A stretch of DNA of 64,000 nucleotides, taken from positions 1,302,001-1,366,000 of the forward strand of contig NZ_CP054836.1 in NCBI RefSeq assembly GCF_013358405.1. Reading direction: 5' to 3'. Below are positions 20,688-32,869 of this stretch, in pieces; position 1 is the stretch's first letter; the number at the start of each line of letters is the position of its first letter. The translations under genes were made by a program, and so were the position numbers. The notes under the pieces were generated by a model. The model searched no databases. It saw only the letters and a list, made by a program, of their open reading frames with translations, and had not been told where the DNA came from. Origin of the DNA: Oricola thermophila. GTDB taxonomy: Bacteria; Pseudomonadota; Alphaproteobacteria; Rhizobiales; Rhizobiaceae.

Positions 20688-20716
20688 TCTATATCTGTTC
20701 CATTTGTGTTCCGCAA
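20688..20716 (-). promoter_or_regulatory. lexA promoter with embedded SOS operator
   Basis: On the minus strand, -35 TTGCGG (20711-20716), a 17-nt spacer, and -10 TATAGA (20688-20693). The alphaproteobacterial LexA box GTTC-N7-GTTC (plus-strand view, 20697-20711) fills the spacer exactly, so bound LexA would block RNA polymerase. A second inverted repeat, GGAACA-N9-TGTTCC (20681-20701), overlaps it. Confidence 0.85.
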
Positions 20717-20731
20717 GCGTTTAACAATTGG

Positions 20732-21958
20732 CTAAATTGTACCGGGCTTGATGACGAGTACTTCCACCGGATCGCCGACATTTGCCGCCGGCGCGCGGGG
20801 TGGGCGAACCAGAAGCACATTGGAACGCGCAAATGCGCTGATCATGGATGAATCCTGAACGTCGAATGCCCTGGCCTTAAGATTTCCGTCCGCATCGCGG
20901 CGCGCGATGCCCCGCATATAATCTTCCCGCCCATCGTTTGCCCGAAGCGGCGTTTCCAGTAGCGCCGTGGCACGGACCTCACTCGCCGGACGCCCGGCGA
21001 GTCGCTCGACCAAGGGCTTGAGAAACAGGAGGCCGCAAACCAGTGCGGACACGGGATTGCCGGGTAGCCCGAGAACGCGCATTGCCTCGTACCGGCCATG
21101 CATCAGCGGCTTTCCGGGGCGCATGGCGATCTTCCAGAAGTCCAGCTTCATCCCTCGATCGACGAATACCTTCCTGACAAGGTCGTGATCGCCCACCGAT
21201 GCGCCGCCCAGGGTAACCAGTATATCGCAGCCGCATTCCGCGGCACGGTCAAGAGCGTTGCCAAGTTCAACCTCGCGGTCAGACACAATGCCGAGATCGA
21301 TCACCTCGGCGCCCGACTCCGATGCGACCGCCCCGATTCCATAGGAATTGGAAGCGATGATCTGGCCCGGGCCGGGTTCGGAACCGGGAGGCAGCAACTC
21401 GTCACCGGTCGCGACAACGGCGACGCGCGGTTTGCGAACGACCGAAAGGGCAGGGTGATTGGATGCGGCAGCAAGGCAGAGCGCACCAGGGTCAAGCAGT
21501 GTACCGGCCTTGAGAACCGTCTGCCCGGCAACGAAATCCAGTCCGGCATCCCGGATATTGCGTCCCCTTGGCTCCGGTCGGTTCACGAGAATGCGCTGAT
21601 TGTCCAAGACGGTAACGTTTTCCTGGACTATTACCGTATCGGCGCCCTCCGGAACGACGCCACCGGTGAAAATCCGCGCTGCCTGACCCGATCCGAGCGT
21701 GCCCGAAAACGGATGGCCAGCCGGTATTTCGCCGATGATAGCCAATTCTGTCCGCGCATCCTTCAGATCGCCGGCCCGGACAGCATATCCATCCATGGCC
21801 GAAACCGCTTCCGGGGGTTGCGTACGCATAGCCGGGAGATCCCGGGCAAGCACGCGACCAAAAGCCTCTGCCAGCGCAACGGTTTCGGCACCTAACGGTA
21901 TGACTCCTCGGAGCAACCGCGCCCGGGCGTCCGCCACCGGAAGGAGAGTCGAACTCAT
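20732..21958 (-). CDS. moeA: molybdopterin molybdenumtransferase MoeA
   Basis: A 408-residue enzyme that inserts molybdate into adenylylated molybdopterin. It has MoeA domain order: N-terminal [42 protein letters not shown], then the MogA-like domain with [16 protein letters not shown], and C-terminal domain IV. I chose ATG 21958, which overlaps the moaC stop as ATGA; an ATG at 21976 in the same frame is possible, and neither has a strong ribosome-binding site. It forms a moaC-moeA unit for molybdenum cofactor synthesis. Confidence 0.94.
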   Translation of the reverse strand: MSSTLLPVADARARLLRGVIPLGAETVALAEAFGRVLARDLPAMRTQPPEAVSAMDGYAVRAGDLKDARTELAIIGEIPAGHPFSGTLGSGQAARIFTGGVVPEGADTVIVQENVTVLDNQRILVNRPEPRGRNIRDAGLDFVAGQTVLKAGTLLDPGALCLAAASNHPALSVVRKPRVAVVATGDELLPPGSEPGPGQIIASNSYGIGAVASESGAEVIDLGIVSDREVELGNALDRAAECGCDILVTLGGASVGDHDLVRKVFVDRGMKLDFWKIAMRPGKPLMHGRYEAMRVLGLPGNPVSALVCGLLFLKPLVERLAGRPASEVRATALLETPLRANDGREDYMRGIARRDADGNLKARAFDVQDSSMISAFARSNVLLVRPPRAPAANVGDPVEVLVIKPGTI

Positions 21959-22452
21959 CCTTCGCCCCGTGTCCATGTCCCCGACTTGCCGCCGGTCTTG
22001 GACAGTAGCCGCACGGGGCCGATTTCCATGCCCTTGTCTATTGCTTTCGCCATGTCGTAGATCGTCAGGCAGGCAACCGAAGCAGCAGTCAGTGCTTCCA
22101 TCTCCACACCTGTCTTCCCGGACAACCTGGCCATCGCCTCGACGCGCAGCCCCGGCAGCTCGGGTACTGTCTCGATCTCTACCGACACCTTGGTCAGCAG
22201 CAGCGGATGGCAGAGCGGGATTAGCTCATGCGTTTTCTTGGCCGCCATGATGCCGGCAATCCGGGCAGCTGCCGTGACATCGCCTTTTTGCGCATTGCCG
22301 GCGAGAATCGCATCCAAGGTTTCGCGGGTCATGGTGACAAACCCCTCGGCCACGGCTTCCCGCACGGTTTCCGACTTCGTTTCGACATCGACCATGTTGG
22401 CCGCGCCATCGGAGCCCAAATGGGTCAACCTTTCGCTTTTGTCACCGGCCAT
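21955..22452 (-). CDS. moaC: cyclic pyranopterin monophosphate synthase MoaC
   Basis: A 165-residue MoaC, which with MoaA converts GTP to cyclic pyranopterin monophosphate, the first step of molybdenum cofactor synthesis. [47 protein letters not shown] and [20 protein letters not shown] carry the family and active-site motifs. ATG 22452 ([13 protein letters not shown]) is preferred to 22479, and it abuts the trpC stop at 22454. It overlaps moeA by 4 bp. moaA is not in the window. Confidence 0.95.
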   Translation of the reverse strand: MAGDKSERLTHLGSDGAANMVDVETKSETVREAVAEGFVTMTRETLDAILAGNAQKGDVTAAARIAGIMAAKKTHELIPLCHPLLLTKVSVEIETVPELPGLRVEAMARLSGKTGVEMEALTAASVACLTIYDMAKAIDKGMEIGPVRLLSKTGGKSGTWTRGEG

Positions 22453-22453
22453 G

Positions 22454-23272
22454 TCAGGTCGACATCCTAGCGTCCGCATTCTCGCCGGTCAGCAGCCGTC
22501 GCGTAGCCGCCTCGACATTGTCTTCGCGCATGAGGCTTTCGCCAACCAGAAAGCTGGAAATGCCGGCCCGAGACAGGCGGAGGCAGTCGTCATGAACGAA
22601 TATGCCACTCTCACCGACCAGAATTCGATCATCGTCGACCATGGCTGCCAACCGTTCGGAATTGGCCAGGTCGACCTCGAACGTGCGGAGGTTTCTGTTG
22701 TTCACGCCAAGCAGCCGTGAGGACAGCCGCAATGCGCGCTCCATCTCATCCTCGTCGTGCACCTCGATCAGGGCATCCATGCCAAGTTCGAAAGCAGTTT
22801 CCTCCAGCGCTCGCGCCTCATCATCGTCCAGCGATGCCATGATGATGAGGATTGCATCCGCGCCCCAGCTGCGCGCTTCATGCACCTGGTACGGCTCGAA
22901 CATGAAATCCTTGCGCAAAGCAGGCAAGCAGCAGGCTTCACGAGCCGCGCCAAGATACTCTGGTGCCCCCTGGAAGGACGGCTTGTCCGTCAGCACGGAG
23001 AGGCAGGCCGCACCGCCCATTTCATATGCTTTCGCCAGCGCCGGCGGATCAAAGTCCGCCCGGATGAGGCCTTTTGACGGGCTTGCCTTCTTGATTTCCG
23101 CGATCAGCCCGAAAGAGCCTGCTTCCTTGCGGCTGTGCAGGGCGGCGAGGAAACCACGTGGCGGCTGCATATCCGCGCAGCGCGCCTTCAACTCCGCGAT
23201 AGGGACAGCGGTTTTCGCGGCCGCTATTTCCTCGCGCTTGTAAACCTCAATCTTCTTCAGGATATCGACCAT
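22454..23272 (-). CDS. trpC: indole-3-glycerol phosphate synthase
   Basis: A 272-residue (beta/alpha)8 enzyme that closes the indole ring in tryptophan synthesis. [20 protein letters not shown] is the typical start. [13 protein letters not shown] carries the catalytic lysine, [28 protein letters not shown] and [15 protein letters not shown] follow, and VGESGIF is the phosphate-binding end. The open frame continues upstream to 23461 inside trpD and is discarded. It follows trpD by 10 bp, so trpD-trpC-moaC-moeA look cotranscribed. Confidence 0.97.
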   Translation of the reverse strand: MVDILKKIEVYKREEIAAAKTAVPIAELKARCADMQPPRGFLAALHSRKEAGSFGLIAEIKKASPSKGLIRADFDPPALAKAYEMGGAACLSVLTDKPSFQGAPEYLGAAREACCLPALRKDFMFEPYQVHEARSWGADAILIIMASLDDDEARALEETAFELGMDALIEVHDEDEMERALRLSSRLLGVNNRNLRTFEVDLANSERLAAMVDDDRILVGESGIFVHDDCLRLSRAGISSFLVGESLMREDNVEAATRRLLTGENADARMST

Positions 23273-23282
23273 CGGCCCGCCG

Positions 23283-24302
23283 TCAGACTGACTCGCCGCG
23301 CGACATCGCGGCGGCCTTTTCGGCAACGGCCTTGGCGCTACCGCTTTCGAGCGATTCCGCGGCCAATTGCAGGCCTTCCGACAGATCGCCGGCGATCCCG
23401 GCGACGATGAGACCGGCCGCAGCGTTAAGGCAGGCGATGTCCCGGTAGGCGTTCCGTGCACCGTCCAGGACCTCCCTCAGCGCAGCTGCATTTGAAACGG
23501 GGTCACCGCCCTTGAGATCGGAGATGTCGACGCGGGGCAACCCAACATCTTCGGGCGTCAATTCGAATGTGGTGATCGCGCCGTCTTTCAGCTCGGCCAC
23601 CTGCGTCATTCCAGCCGTGGTGAGCTCGTCGAGCCCGTCGCCATATACGACCCATACATGCTCGGATCCGAGGGCTTTAAGCACGTGGGCGAGCGGGACG
23701 ACCCATTCCGGTGAGAATACCCCGACGACCTGTCGCTTTGCGCCGGCAGGATTGGATAGCGGACCAAGAAGGTTGAAGATCGTGCGGGTGCCCAGCTCCA
23801 CGCGGCTTGGCCCGACATGGCGCATGGCGGCATGGTGCATAGGCGCGAACATGAACCCGAGACCGCCCTCGCGAATACACCGGCTGATAGTCTCAGGGGT
23901 GGCATCGAGATCAAACCCCAATTCGGCCAAGGCTTCAGCAGAACCGGATTTGGAAGACAGTGAGCGATTGCCGTGCTTTGCAATCGTTGCACCCGCGCCT
24001 GCGGCGATAAAGGCGGCACAAGTAGAAACGTTATAGCTGCCTGAATTGTCCCCGCCGGTACCAACAATGTCTATGACGCCATCGGGTGCGTCGACCGGGG
24101 TCATCTTTTCACGCATCACGGCCACGGCTCCGGCGATCTCGTCAACCGTTTCGCCGCGCACACGCAATGCCATGAGGAAGCCGCCAATCTGCGATGGCGT
24201 AGCGTTACCGGACATCATGACGTCGAACGCCGCGCGTGCCTCGTCGCGCGAGAGAGACTCGCCGTCGGCGGCTTTCGCGATAAAGGGTTTCAAGTCGTTC
24301 AT
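23283..24302 (-). CDS. trpD: anthranilate phosphoribosyltransferase
   Basis: A 339-residue enzyme that joins anthranilate and PRPP in tryptophan synthesis. The PRPP-binding signature [14 protein letters not shown] is near residue 83, with [33 protein letters not shown] and [11 protein letters not shown] after it, all typical. It begins 8 bp after the ppiD stop and is followed by trpC. Pairing of trpD and trpC away from trpE fits Hyphomicrobiales genomes. Confidence 0.97.
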   Translation of the reverse strand: MNDLKPFIAKAADGESLSRDEARAAFDVMMSGNATPSQIGGFLMALRVRGETVDEIAGAVAVMREKMTPVDAPDGVIDIVGTGGDNSGSYNVSTCAAFIAAGAGATIAKHGNRSLSSKSGSAEALAELGFDLDATPETISRCIREGGLGFMFAPMHHAAMRHVGPSRVELGTRTIFNLLGPLSNPAGAKRQVVGVFSPEWVVPLAHVLKALGSEHVWVVYGDGLDELTTAGMTQVAELKDGAITTFELTPEDVGLPRVDISDLKGGDPVSNAAALREVLDGARNAYRDIACLNAAAGLIVAGIAGDLSEGLQLAAESLESGSAKAVAEKAAAMSRGESV

Positions 24303-24310
24303 GCCACCCC

Positions 24311-26203
24311 TTACTGTATGCTCAACGCGCGCTGGATTGCGTTCTGGTTTATTTCAACTGGATAGATCGTTTGCAGCTTGGCGACCATCTGGTCAAGCAG
24401 GTCGTCGGCCATGCTCGTACGAACACCCTCACGGACACCGGGACCGAGATTCTCGGCACCGCCGACCGCCTGCGACACCGACGTCACCCGGAATATCTTG
24501 TAGGTGTTTCCCGCGGGTGCCGGAAACGTGCCGCTATGATCGGGACCACCGTCGAAAATCTCAGATACGCCCGTGCCGCCGAAGTCCGCGTCCGTTGCAC
24601 CGCGCTGCAATCCGTACTTGGTCTCGATTTGCACTCCTTCGCTCTCGGCCAGTTCCTCGAGCGATTCTCCGGCTGCAAGACGTTCAGCAAGGCTTTGTGC
24701 CTTGGCCGCAATGCGACTTTCCGTCTCCTCAGCCATCCAGTCTTCCGTCACGCGGTCGCGAACTTCCTCGAACTCGCGATCGCGCGCCGGTGTGACTTCC
24801 CGAACCTCATACCAAAGGAACCCCGAGTCCGCGGCATCGAGAGGCGGGTTCTCGATACCGATGTCGGTCTCGAATGCGGCGGCAATCAGCGCGTCCTGCT
24901 CGGGTATGCTGGACACAGGTTCGCCGGACGGGGACATCCCCTGTTCATCGACAGCCTCGATCGTTTGCATCTGAAGCTTTTGCCCCTCTGCGGCCTCCTG
25001 CATCGTCGCACCGCCCGCACGCGCATCCTCATAGGCATCATGAATGTCGAGAAGAACATCATTGGCTTCGACAAGGGCCAGTTCGCGGCGGATATCCTCA
25101 CTCACTTCCTCGAAAGGCTGGACACGGGCGGGATTGATTGCCGTCACGCGAACAATAACCTTGCCAAACGCACCTTCGATCAGATTGCTGACTTCGCCGG
25201 GGCTGCCTAGCGAAAACGCCGCTTCTGCAACCGCCGGATCGGGCAGGTCCGCTTTTGCAAAAGTGCCGATTCGCACGTCGTCCATGGTTCTGCCGGCGTC
25301 TGCAACGGCGTCCTCGAACGACTGCCCGGCAAGGATGCGCTCGTGAGCCGCTGCTGCGGCCGCGTCATCGGCAAATACGAGTTGCTCTATGGTCCTGGTT
25401 TCAGGTGCGGTGTAGCGATCCTTGCGCGCTTCATAGTCTGCGCGGACGGCCTCCTCGGAGATTGCGGCTTCATCGACAATGGCCTCGGGAGTAAGGCGAA
25501 CGAAGTCGATCTTGCGGTATTCGGGAGCGCGGTAGTCGGCCTTGTGGGCCTCGAAATAGGCCCGCAGTTCGTCCTCCCCAGGCGCCTCCACGGGCTCGAT
25601 GACACTGTCCCCGATCGTTATGTACTGGACATCCCGTTTCTCGCCGCTGTGTTGAGCGAAGGCTTCAAGCATTGTCCCGGGAACCTGGATACCATCGGAA
25701 ACCGCCTCGACGATCTGCTGACGAATCGCCACATTTTCGCGACTTCTGATATATTCCTCTTCTGTCATGCCGATATTGCGCAGCGCGATGCGGAAATTGT
25801 CGCGACTGAAGCGACCGTCGGCACCCTGAAACGCCGGATCCTCGGCAATAAGGATGGCCAGTCGGTCTTTCGACAAGCCGAGTTGCATAACCCTGGACTG
25901 TTCATCCAGGACCGCGCCGGCCACCATCTGGCCAAGTACGGCTCGGTCGACACCAAAGAGGCGCGCCTGTTCAGCGGTGAGCCGCTCTCCGAGTTGGCGC
26001 GAATATGCAGCCAGTTGGCGGTCGTAGGCGAGCCGGTAGTCGAGCGCGGAAACCTTCGTCTGTCCGGCGGTGACGACCGCGTCGCCTGCAACACCGGTGA
26101 ATATTTGACCCGACACCCCCCAGACACCGAAACTCACGAGAAGAAGCAGGAGGAGCGCCTTTGCCACCCAAGATTTTGACGCGTTACGCAGACCGTCGAG
26201 CAT
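24311..26203 (-). CDS. ppiD: PpiD-like periplasmic peptidyl-prolyl isomerase/chaperone
   Basis: A 630-residue inner-membrane-anchored periplasmic protein. It has a short cytoplasmic start, one membrane helix (about residues 14-34, [14 protein letters not shown]), a SurA-like N-terminal chaperone domain, a parvulin-type region in the middle (around residues 255-365, with [20 protein letters not shown]), and a helical C-terminal domain. It is thought to help proteins emerging from SecYEG to fold. Isomerase activity is uncertain because parvulin domains of this family are often inactive. First gene of the minus-strand run, divergent from tpiA. Confidence 0.88.
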   Translation of the reverse strand: MLDGLRNASKSWVAKALLLLLLVSFGVWGVSGQIFTGVAGDAVVTAGQTKVSALDYRLAYDRQLAAYSRQLGERLTAEQARLFGVDRAVLGQMVAGAVLDEQSRVMQLGLSKDRLAILIAEDPAFQGADGRFSRDNFRIALRNIGMTEEEYIRSRENVAIRQQIVEAVSDGIQVPGTMLEAFAQHSGEKRDVQYITIGDSVIEPVEAPGEDELRAYFEAHKADYRAPEYRKIDFVRLTPEAIVDEAAISEEAVRADYEARKDRYTAPETRTIEQLVFADDAAAAAAHERILAGQSFEDAVADAGRTMDDVRIGTFAKADLPDPAVAEAAFSLGSPGEVSNLIEGAFGKVIVRVTAINPARVQPFEEVSEDIRRELALVEANDVLLDIHDAYEDARAGGATMQEAAEGQKLQMQTIEAVDEQGMSPSGEPVSSIPEQDALIAAAFETDIGIENPPLDAADSGFLWYEVREVTPARDREFEEVRDRVTEDWMAEETESRIAAKAQSLAERLAAGESLEELAESEGVQIETKYGLQRGATDADFGGTGVSEIFDGGPDHSGTFPAPAGNTYKIFRVTSVSQAVGGAENLGPGVREGVRTSMADDLLDQMVAKLQTIYPVEINQNAIQRALSIQ

Positions 26204-26329
26204 GTTTGAAGGTTCCGTTGTTCGTTTCGCCGCTTTTTAGGTGTGCTGGTTCGGCGAAGCAAGCGCCCGTCAAGCCTTTTACTCGGTGCAACTAGGCGCT
26301 AACAGGGCTTCGACCAATCGTGAAAGGAA

Positions 26330-27097
26330 ATGAACATGACGCCCGGCGTGACACCACTTGTTGCAGGAAACTGGAAAATGAATGGCACCGCCGCATCGCT
26401 GGGGGAGATACGCGATGTCTGTGCCGGTCTGGATCACAAGGATGCGCTGCCACACGAAACGCTGCTCTGCCTGCCGGCCACGCTGATCGAACGCGCCGCC
26501 TCCGTTGCCGCCGACAGCGTATTGTCGATTGGCGGCGAAGACTGCCATCCCCTGGAAAGCGGCGCACATACCGGCGACATTTCGGCAGAGATGCTGGCCG
26601 ATGCAGGCGCAACCGCCGTCATAGTCGGGCATTCGGAACGGCGCACGGATCACAGCGAAACGAATGCCCTCGTAGCAGACAAGGCCAAGGCGGCATGGCG
26701 GGCGGGCCTTAGCGCAATCGTCTGCGTCGGCGAAACACGCGAGGAGCGTGAATCCGGAAATGCCGAAAACGTGGTTGCATCGCAGTTGGCAGGATCGGTT
26801 CCGGACGCAATGAACGCGGCGAACACGGTAATCGCATATGAACCGGTGTGGGCCATCGGGACCGGGCTCGTACCGTCCGGCGATGACATCGAGGCCATGC
26901 ACGCACTAATTCGCAGGATCATGACCGAGCGTTTCGGAAGTGAAGGTGAGGGGGTCCGCATCCTCTATGGCGGATCCGTGAAGCCCGCTAACGCGAAGGA
27001 GATCTTTTCGATCGCGAATGTGGATGGCGGCCTGGTTGGGGGAGCGAGCTTGAAAGCATCCGACTTTCTCGCCATTTGTGAAGGCGTGGGCGCCTGA
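26330..27097 (+). CDS. tpiA: triose-phosphate isomerase
   Basis: A 255-residue TIM-barrel enzyme interconverting dihydroxyacetone phosphate and glyceraldehyde-3-phosphate. VAGNWKMNG holds the active-site Asn and Lys, VIVGHSERR the catalytic His, [10 protein letters not shown] the catalytic Glu, and [12 protein letters not shown] the phosphate-binding loop. AAAGGAA sits before ATG 26330; ATG 26336 would also be possible. It is followed 79 bp later by secG, a common neighbour. Confidence 0.97.
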   Translation: MNMTPGVTPLVAGNWKMNGTAASLGEIRDVCAGLDHKDALPHETLLCLPATLIERAASVAADSVLSIGGEDCHPLESGAHTGDISAEMLADAGATAVIVGHSERRTDHSETNALVADKAKAAWRAGLSAIVCVGETREERESGNAENVVASQLAGSVPDAMNAANTVIAYEPVWAIGTGLVPSGDDIEAMHALIRRIMTERFGSEGEGVRILYGGSVKPANAKEIFSIANVDGGLVGGASLKASDFLAICEGVGA

Positions 27098-27176
27098 CCG
27101 GCAGATTTATCGCTTCAAATCACCAGCCATAGCGTGTAGAGACGCGCGTCGAACGGAAGAACCGAGACAAGGTCCA

Positions 27177-27569
27177 ATGGAAACCGTACTTATAGTCATC
27201 CACCTCATGATCGTGATTGCCTTGGTGGGGGTTGTCCTCCTGCAGCGTTCCGAAGGCGGTGCGCTTGGAATGGGAGGTGGCGGAACCGGCGGTTTCATGT
27301 CGGCACGCGGCGCAGCTGATGCGTTGACCCGCACGACCGGCATCCTGGCGGCTGCTTTCTTTGCCACATCAATTGGCCTCGGCCTGATCGCGCGCTACGG
27401 AGAGAGCCCGACCGACATCCTGGATCGCGTTCCTGCCCAAGTGCAGCAAGATGGCGAGACAGGGGAGCCGGCGTCCGGCAGCGGCGTGCTGGATTTGCTC
27501 GGTGCCGAGGAACCGGCAGCCCCCGCGACAGACGAGGCGCCCGCCGTGCCGGCAGTGCCCACGGAATAG
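27177..27569 (+). CDS. secG: preprotein translocase subunit SecG
   Basis: A 130-residue SecG, the small subunit of the SecYEG channel. It has two membrane helices (about residues 3-22 and 51-71) around the conserved cytoplasmic loop LLQRSEGGALGMGG and SARGAADALTRTT. A Pro/Ala/Glu-rich C-terminal tail of about 45 residues follows, common in alphaproteobacteria. The open frame extends upstream to 27078 over tpiA, but METVLIVIHLMIV at 27177 is the family start. Confidence 0.95.
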   Translation: METVLIVIHLMIVIALVGVVLLQRSEGGALGMGGGGTGGFMSARGAADALTRTTGILAAAFFATSIGLGLIARYGESPTDILDRVPAQVQQDGETGEPASGSGVLDLLGAEEPAAPATDEAPAVPAVPTE

Positions 27570-27593
27570 CCCAATAGCGGTCAACATGATGAT

Positions 27594-27629
27594 GCCTCGT
27601 GTGGGAAAATTCATGCGAGGCGTTTTTTT
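27594..27629 (+). terminator. terminator after secG
   Basis: GCCTCG (27594-27599) pairs with CGAGGC (27616-27621) around a 16-nt loop and is followed by seven T residues (27623-27629). It lies 24 bp after the secG stop and ends the tpiA-secG transcript before pyrG. Confidence 0.75.
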
Positions 27630-27657
27630 CTTTGCGGAATCGGTTTCGACCGGCTAA

Positions 27658-29298
<1,641 letters not shown>

Positions 29299-29318
29299 AC
29301 GAGACGTCGATCTCCAGT

Positions 29319-30251
29319 TCAAATTCCCGCAAGATCGATCACCAACGCCGCGTGGTCGCTGGCATGCGGCCGTTCCTCCCCGACGCCCGGCAGGCGCTGC
29401 CCGGTGTATCGCCTTGCGTTCCGCGACAACCCCTCGCGCAGGTAATACGGCACGGCGTCCGGCCATGCCCGCGCAAGGGCAGGTGACGCAAGCATCGCGT
29501 CAGGTCGCGAATAGCTGTCATTATCCCGTAGGTGATAAGACCACTGCCGCCCTGTCGGGTGGCGTTTGACAAGGTCCACCGCGAAACCATCGGTCAATGG
29601 TGCAATCGCCCGTTCCCGCCTTGTTTCGTACAGAGGTTCATTCAGGTCGCCCAGTATGATCCACATAGCGGCTGCCGGATCGCTGAATTGTCTTTCGATC
29701 AGGCGGCGAACCGCGAGTGCTTCCAGCCGTCTGGCAGACCACGCATCGTCCGGGTCGGGATAGGGCGCCTTGAAGTGACAAATGTAGAGCGTCAATGGCC
29801 CGACGCGCGCGCTGAGGCAGTCGCGTCGAAATATCGGCTCGTTTTCGTCACGCTGCGGCGGATTGCCAATTCCCAACTCGCCGGCCGTTACGCCCGCATG
29901 GCTGATCACATCCGATAGCTCGACCCGGCTCATTAGCGCGACATCGTATCCCCGACCGTCATTTCCCGGCAGGCAGATGCGCTGTTCGTAAGGCCTCATG
30001 CCGCGCGCGACGAGATAATTTTCATGGAAATAATCAAGCGTCTCCTTGTCATACACCTCCTGCAGAGCGACGACATCTGCATCCGCGCGACGCAAGACAG
30101 CCGCGGTCAGGAGCCGATCAATGGGATCAAGGACGAAGTCATCGCGAATGTCCTCGTTAATCGCGTCATGGTCTTTCGCGCCCGAAAGTCGAGGGTGCCC
30201 GGCTACCTGCCGAAGGCGCATGTTCTGCACGTTGAAGGTGGCAATTCTCAT
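29319..30251 (-). CDS. endonuclease/exonuclease/phosphatase family protein
   Basis: A 310-residue EEP-superfamily protein. Motifs in order: TFNVQNM near the start, VVALQEVYD with the metal-binding Glu, DVALMSRVELSDV, ICHFKAP, WIILGDLNEPLY with the catalytic Asp-x-Asn, and SDHAALVIDL at the C-terminus. These define a magnesium-dependent phosphoesterase, but the substrate (DNA, lipid or another) cannot be inferred. No signal peptide is visible. ATG 30251 (MRIATFNVQN) is the homologous start; the frame is open to 30302. Confidence 0.82.
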   Translation of the reverse strand: MRIATFNVQNMRLRQVAGHPRLSGAKDHDAINEDIRDDFVLDPIDRLLTAAVLRRADADVVALQEVYDKETLDYFHENYLVARGMRPYEQRICLPGNDGRGYDVALMSRVELSDVISHAGVTAGELGIGNPPQRDENEPIFRRDCLSARVGPLTLYICHFKAPYPDPDDAWSARRLEALAVRRLIERQFSDPAAAMWIILGDLNEPLYETRRERAIAPLTDGFAVDLVKRHPTGRQWSYHLRDNDSYSRPDAMLASPALARAWPDAVPYYLREGLSRNARRYTGQRLPGVGEERPHASDHAALVIDLAGI

Positions 30252-30392
30252 GGTGCGTCTGCGGCGGTTAGGGGCCACGCTGCAAACAGGTGTTCGGAGC
30301 ACATGATCCCGACGGCAAATGATGCCTCCGATTGGAGGACATGTTACCCAAAGGCATTTTCCGGCAACGATTTGGATGATATACTAGTATCC

Positions 30393-30521
30393 ATGCGGAT
30401 ACTGGCCTTCATTGCCGCGCTGGTCATCTTCATTGTCTGGGACTTTGCCCAGAACAATGCAGGCGCGACCAATTATGTGGTGAGGGAAGTTATTCGGTTC
30501 ATGCAATCGATTGGGTTTTGA
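30393..30521 (+). CDS. 42-residue putative single-pass membrane protein
   Basis: A short frame encoding one hydrophobic helix (ILAFIAALVIFIVWDFA, residues 3-19) followed by a polar/amphipathic tail with NAGATNYVVREVIRF. A larger in-frame ORF extends upstream through the 5' end of the antisense EEP gene, but ATG 30393 lies outside that gene. Small proteins of this form, a helix followed by WD-x(4)-N, are frequent hypothetical genes in Rhizobiales as far as I recall. No clear ribosome-binding site. Function unknown; it may not be a gene. Confidence 0.45.
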   Translation: MRILAFIAALVIFIVWDFAQNNAGATNYVVREVIRFMQSIGF

Positions 30522-30538
30522 CGCAGCCCCAAATGGAA

Positions 30539-30562
30539 CATGCGCGCCAGTAGGCGCGCATG
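30539..30562. terminator. perfect 10-bp hairpin between convergent genes
   Basis: CATGCGCGCC (30539-30548) and GGCGCGCATG (30553-30562) pair perfectly around AGTA. It lies between the small membrane ORF and the end of the chemoreceptor gene, where a terminator is expected. Neither strand shows a real T-run after the stem, so termination efficiency is uncertain. Confidence 0.5.
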
Positions 30563-30586
30563 GATTGTCCGTATCGTATGTCGGTG

Positions 30587-32869
30587 CTAGGCAGCACTTC
30601 GACGTGCGTCTTCTTCCGACTCCCCAACGATGAAGTGGCTGATCTGCTCGTTCAGCTTGTCGGCATCTCTTGAGAGCGAATAAACCGACGCCGTGGTTTC
30701 TTCCACCATTGCTGCATTCTGTTGGGTGAAACGGTCAAGCTCGTCAACCGAGGTGCTGATTTCGCCGATTCGCGTTGCCTGATCGCGGGACGATGCGGCA
30801 ATCGCGTTGATATGCTCGTCCATCACTTCGATGTTGGTCGTGATTTCGCCGAGGCTTTCACCAGTCGAATTGACCAGCGACACACCGTTCTCAACATCCT
30901 GGGTCGAACGCAGGATCAGCTGGTTGATGTCCTTGGCCGCATTGGCCGACCGCTGAGCCAGTTCACGCACTTCCTCGGCCACCACCGCGAAGCCTTTGCC
31001 TGCTTCGCCCGCCCGAGCCGCTTCCACACCGGCGTTCAGCGCAAGCAGGTTGGTCTGGAACGCGATCTGGTCAATTAGGTCGATGATGTTTCGGATTTCT
31101 CCGGAAGACTCCTCGATCCGCTTCATCGCCTCTATGGCGTCGCGAACGACATTTGCCGATTTTTCCGCATTTTGGCGTGTATCGGTAGCGACCGCCACGG
31201 CGGTATTGCAGCGTTCGAAAGCTTCGTTCACCGACTTGTTGACTTCTGCAAGCGCTGCAGCACTCTCCTCGAGGGTAGCCGCCTGACGCTCGGTGCGCTC
31301 CGACAAGTTCTGGGCCGATTCCCGCAAGCTGTTGGAACCTCCATGGATCGAATCCGCATTGGTACGGATCACCTTCATGGTGGCCTCCAACTGCTCCATT
31401 GAGCGGTTGAAGTCCAGGCGCAGCGAGTCGAGAGATTCCACGAACGGCTCGTCAATTCGCCAGTCGAGACGGCCATTCGCGAGATTCGTCAAGCCGGTTG
31501 CAAGTGCTGCGACTGCGGCCTCCAGTTCGCGTGCAGTTCTTTCTTTCTCCGCATCGCGACTTCTGCGCTCTTCAGCCATCTGCCTGTCGCGAACTTCAGC
31601 TTCCGCTTCCATTCGATCCTTTTCGAGTGCGTTGTTGCGGAACGATTCGAGCGCGCGCGCCATATCGCCGATTTCGTCACGACGATCGGTCGCGGTAATA
31701 TCGATCGACTTGTCTCCCGCAGTAAGCCGATTCATCTGCCCGACAAGCTCGATTAGCGGCTTTGTCATCCGCGCCGAGACGAAGTAGCCGGCAAGGCACA
31801 TCACAGCCACGACTGCGATGGTCGTCAGGAACGCCATGGAAGCCAAGGTGTTCGCCGATGCGAGAATTGCATCTTCGGATTGCCCAATCGCCAGCAGGTG
31901 GTCCTGTCCGAATGTCCGGATCGGCCTGTAGGAGTAGAACATCTTGCGACCATCGACATCCACGAACCGGGATGCCGTCGCCTTTTCCCTGGCTTCGCTG
32001 ACCAATTCGGACGGCACGGAATTCATCAGACTCTGGGGGGCAACCCCGGCGCGGAACTCGCCGTCGGTCGTGATAAGGAAGGCGTCGTCGATTGTGTCGC
32101 CGATACCTTTCGGCGTCACCATTGCCCCCATGTGCGCGTCGGACACACGTACGATAACGGTACCCACCTGCTCGATGGTGCCCCAATTGCTGAAATTGAG
32201 AGGATGAGCAACGAATGCAGAGAATTTGCCGTCTTCGCTGTCGTACGGAGTAAATCCGAGGAGGTGCATTTCATCGACAGCGCCGTTCGCCACCTGCTGA
32301 TATATCTCGGCGAGAGGCTCATTTCCGGCGTCCGCGACATTCGTCAGCAGCTCGCGCCCGTTGGTGGCGGTAAAGATTACATTCCCTTCCTTGTTAATGA
32401 TGTATATGTCGCTGGCGCCGGTATTCTGCCAGACATTGTACAAGGAGCTGTGTATCTTCGAGTACTGCACCGCGTACATCAGCTTCAGGCCGCTTGCGTC
32501 CAGGCTTGCCCGCTCCTGGACACTCTTTTCCGGCAACCGGAAATTCGCGACGATATCTTCTCTTTCGGCGTCAAGAAGAACGCCGGTGATCGACTGAAGC
32601 GCGTCGCCAAATGCGTTGTTGTTGGCTATGTCGGAAACCGCCTGCTCGATTCGCCTAACCTCTGCCGAAAGCTTGTCCGCCTGATTTTCTGCTATCATGT
32701 CGAGCCGGAGTTGGCTCGCATCGATCAGACCGTTCTTCCCGATCTGGTAGCTCAGCGCACCGACAGCCGCGCAGGAAATCAAAGCCGCTCCGACCACGAG
32801 CGCGGCGAAGCGAACCTTGATTGATGAAAGCGCATTCGTGCTTAAAATCGCCTGAAGTCTTCCGAGCAT
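30587..32869 (-). CDS. methyl-accepting chemotaxis protein
   Basis: A 760-residue transmembrane chemoreceptor. Membrane helix near residues 22-45, a large periplasmic sensor (to about residue 345, probably a double-Cache type, with FTATNGRELL and FYSYRPIRTFGQDHLLAIG), a second membrane helix, a HAMP domain (MTKPLIELVGQMNRLTAGD), a second HAMP-like stretch around LANGRLDWRIDEPF, then the signalling domain with its tip DQIAFQTNLLALNAGVEAAR. Methylation-type helices flank it. No NWETF-like CheR-docking pentapeptide ends the protein (it ends DARRSAA). The ligand is unknown. No chemotaxis genes are adjacent. Confidence 0.93.
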   Translation of the reverse strand: MLGRLQAILSTNALSSIKVRFAALVVGAALISCAAVGALSYQIGKNGLIDASQLRLDMIAENQADKLSAEVRRIEQAVSDIANNNAFGDALQSITGVLLDAEREDIVANFRLPEKSVQERASLDASGLKLMYAVQYSKIHSSLYNVWQNTGASDIYIINKEGNVIFTATNGRELLTNVADAGNEPLAEIYQQVANGAVDEMHLLGFTPYDSEDGKFSAFVAHPLNFSNWGTIEQVGTVIVRVSDAHMGAMVTPKGIGDTIDDAFLITTDGEFRAGVAPQSLMNSVPSELVSEAREKATASRFVDVDGRKMFYSYRPIRTFGQDHLLAIGQSEDAILASANTLASMAFLTTIAVVAVMCLAGYFVSARMTKPLIELVGQMNRLTAGDKSIDITATDRRDEIGDMARALESFRNNALEKDRMEAEAEVRDRQMAEERRSRDAEKERTARELEAAVAALATGLTNLANGRLDWRIDEPFVESLDSLRLDFNRSMEQLEATMKVIRTNADSIHGGSNSLRESAQNLSERTERQAATLEESAAALAEVNKSVNEAFERCNTAVAVATDTRQNAEKSANVVRDAIEAMKRIEESSGEIRNIIDLIDQIAFQTNLLALNAGVEAARAGEAGKGFAVVAEEVRELAQRSANAAKDINQLILRSTQDVENGVSLVNSTGESLGEITTNIEVMDEHINAIAASSRDQATRIGEISTSVDELDRFTQQNAAMVEETTASVYSLSRDADKLNEQISHFIVGESEEDARRSAA

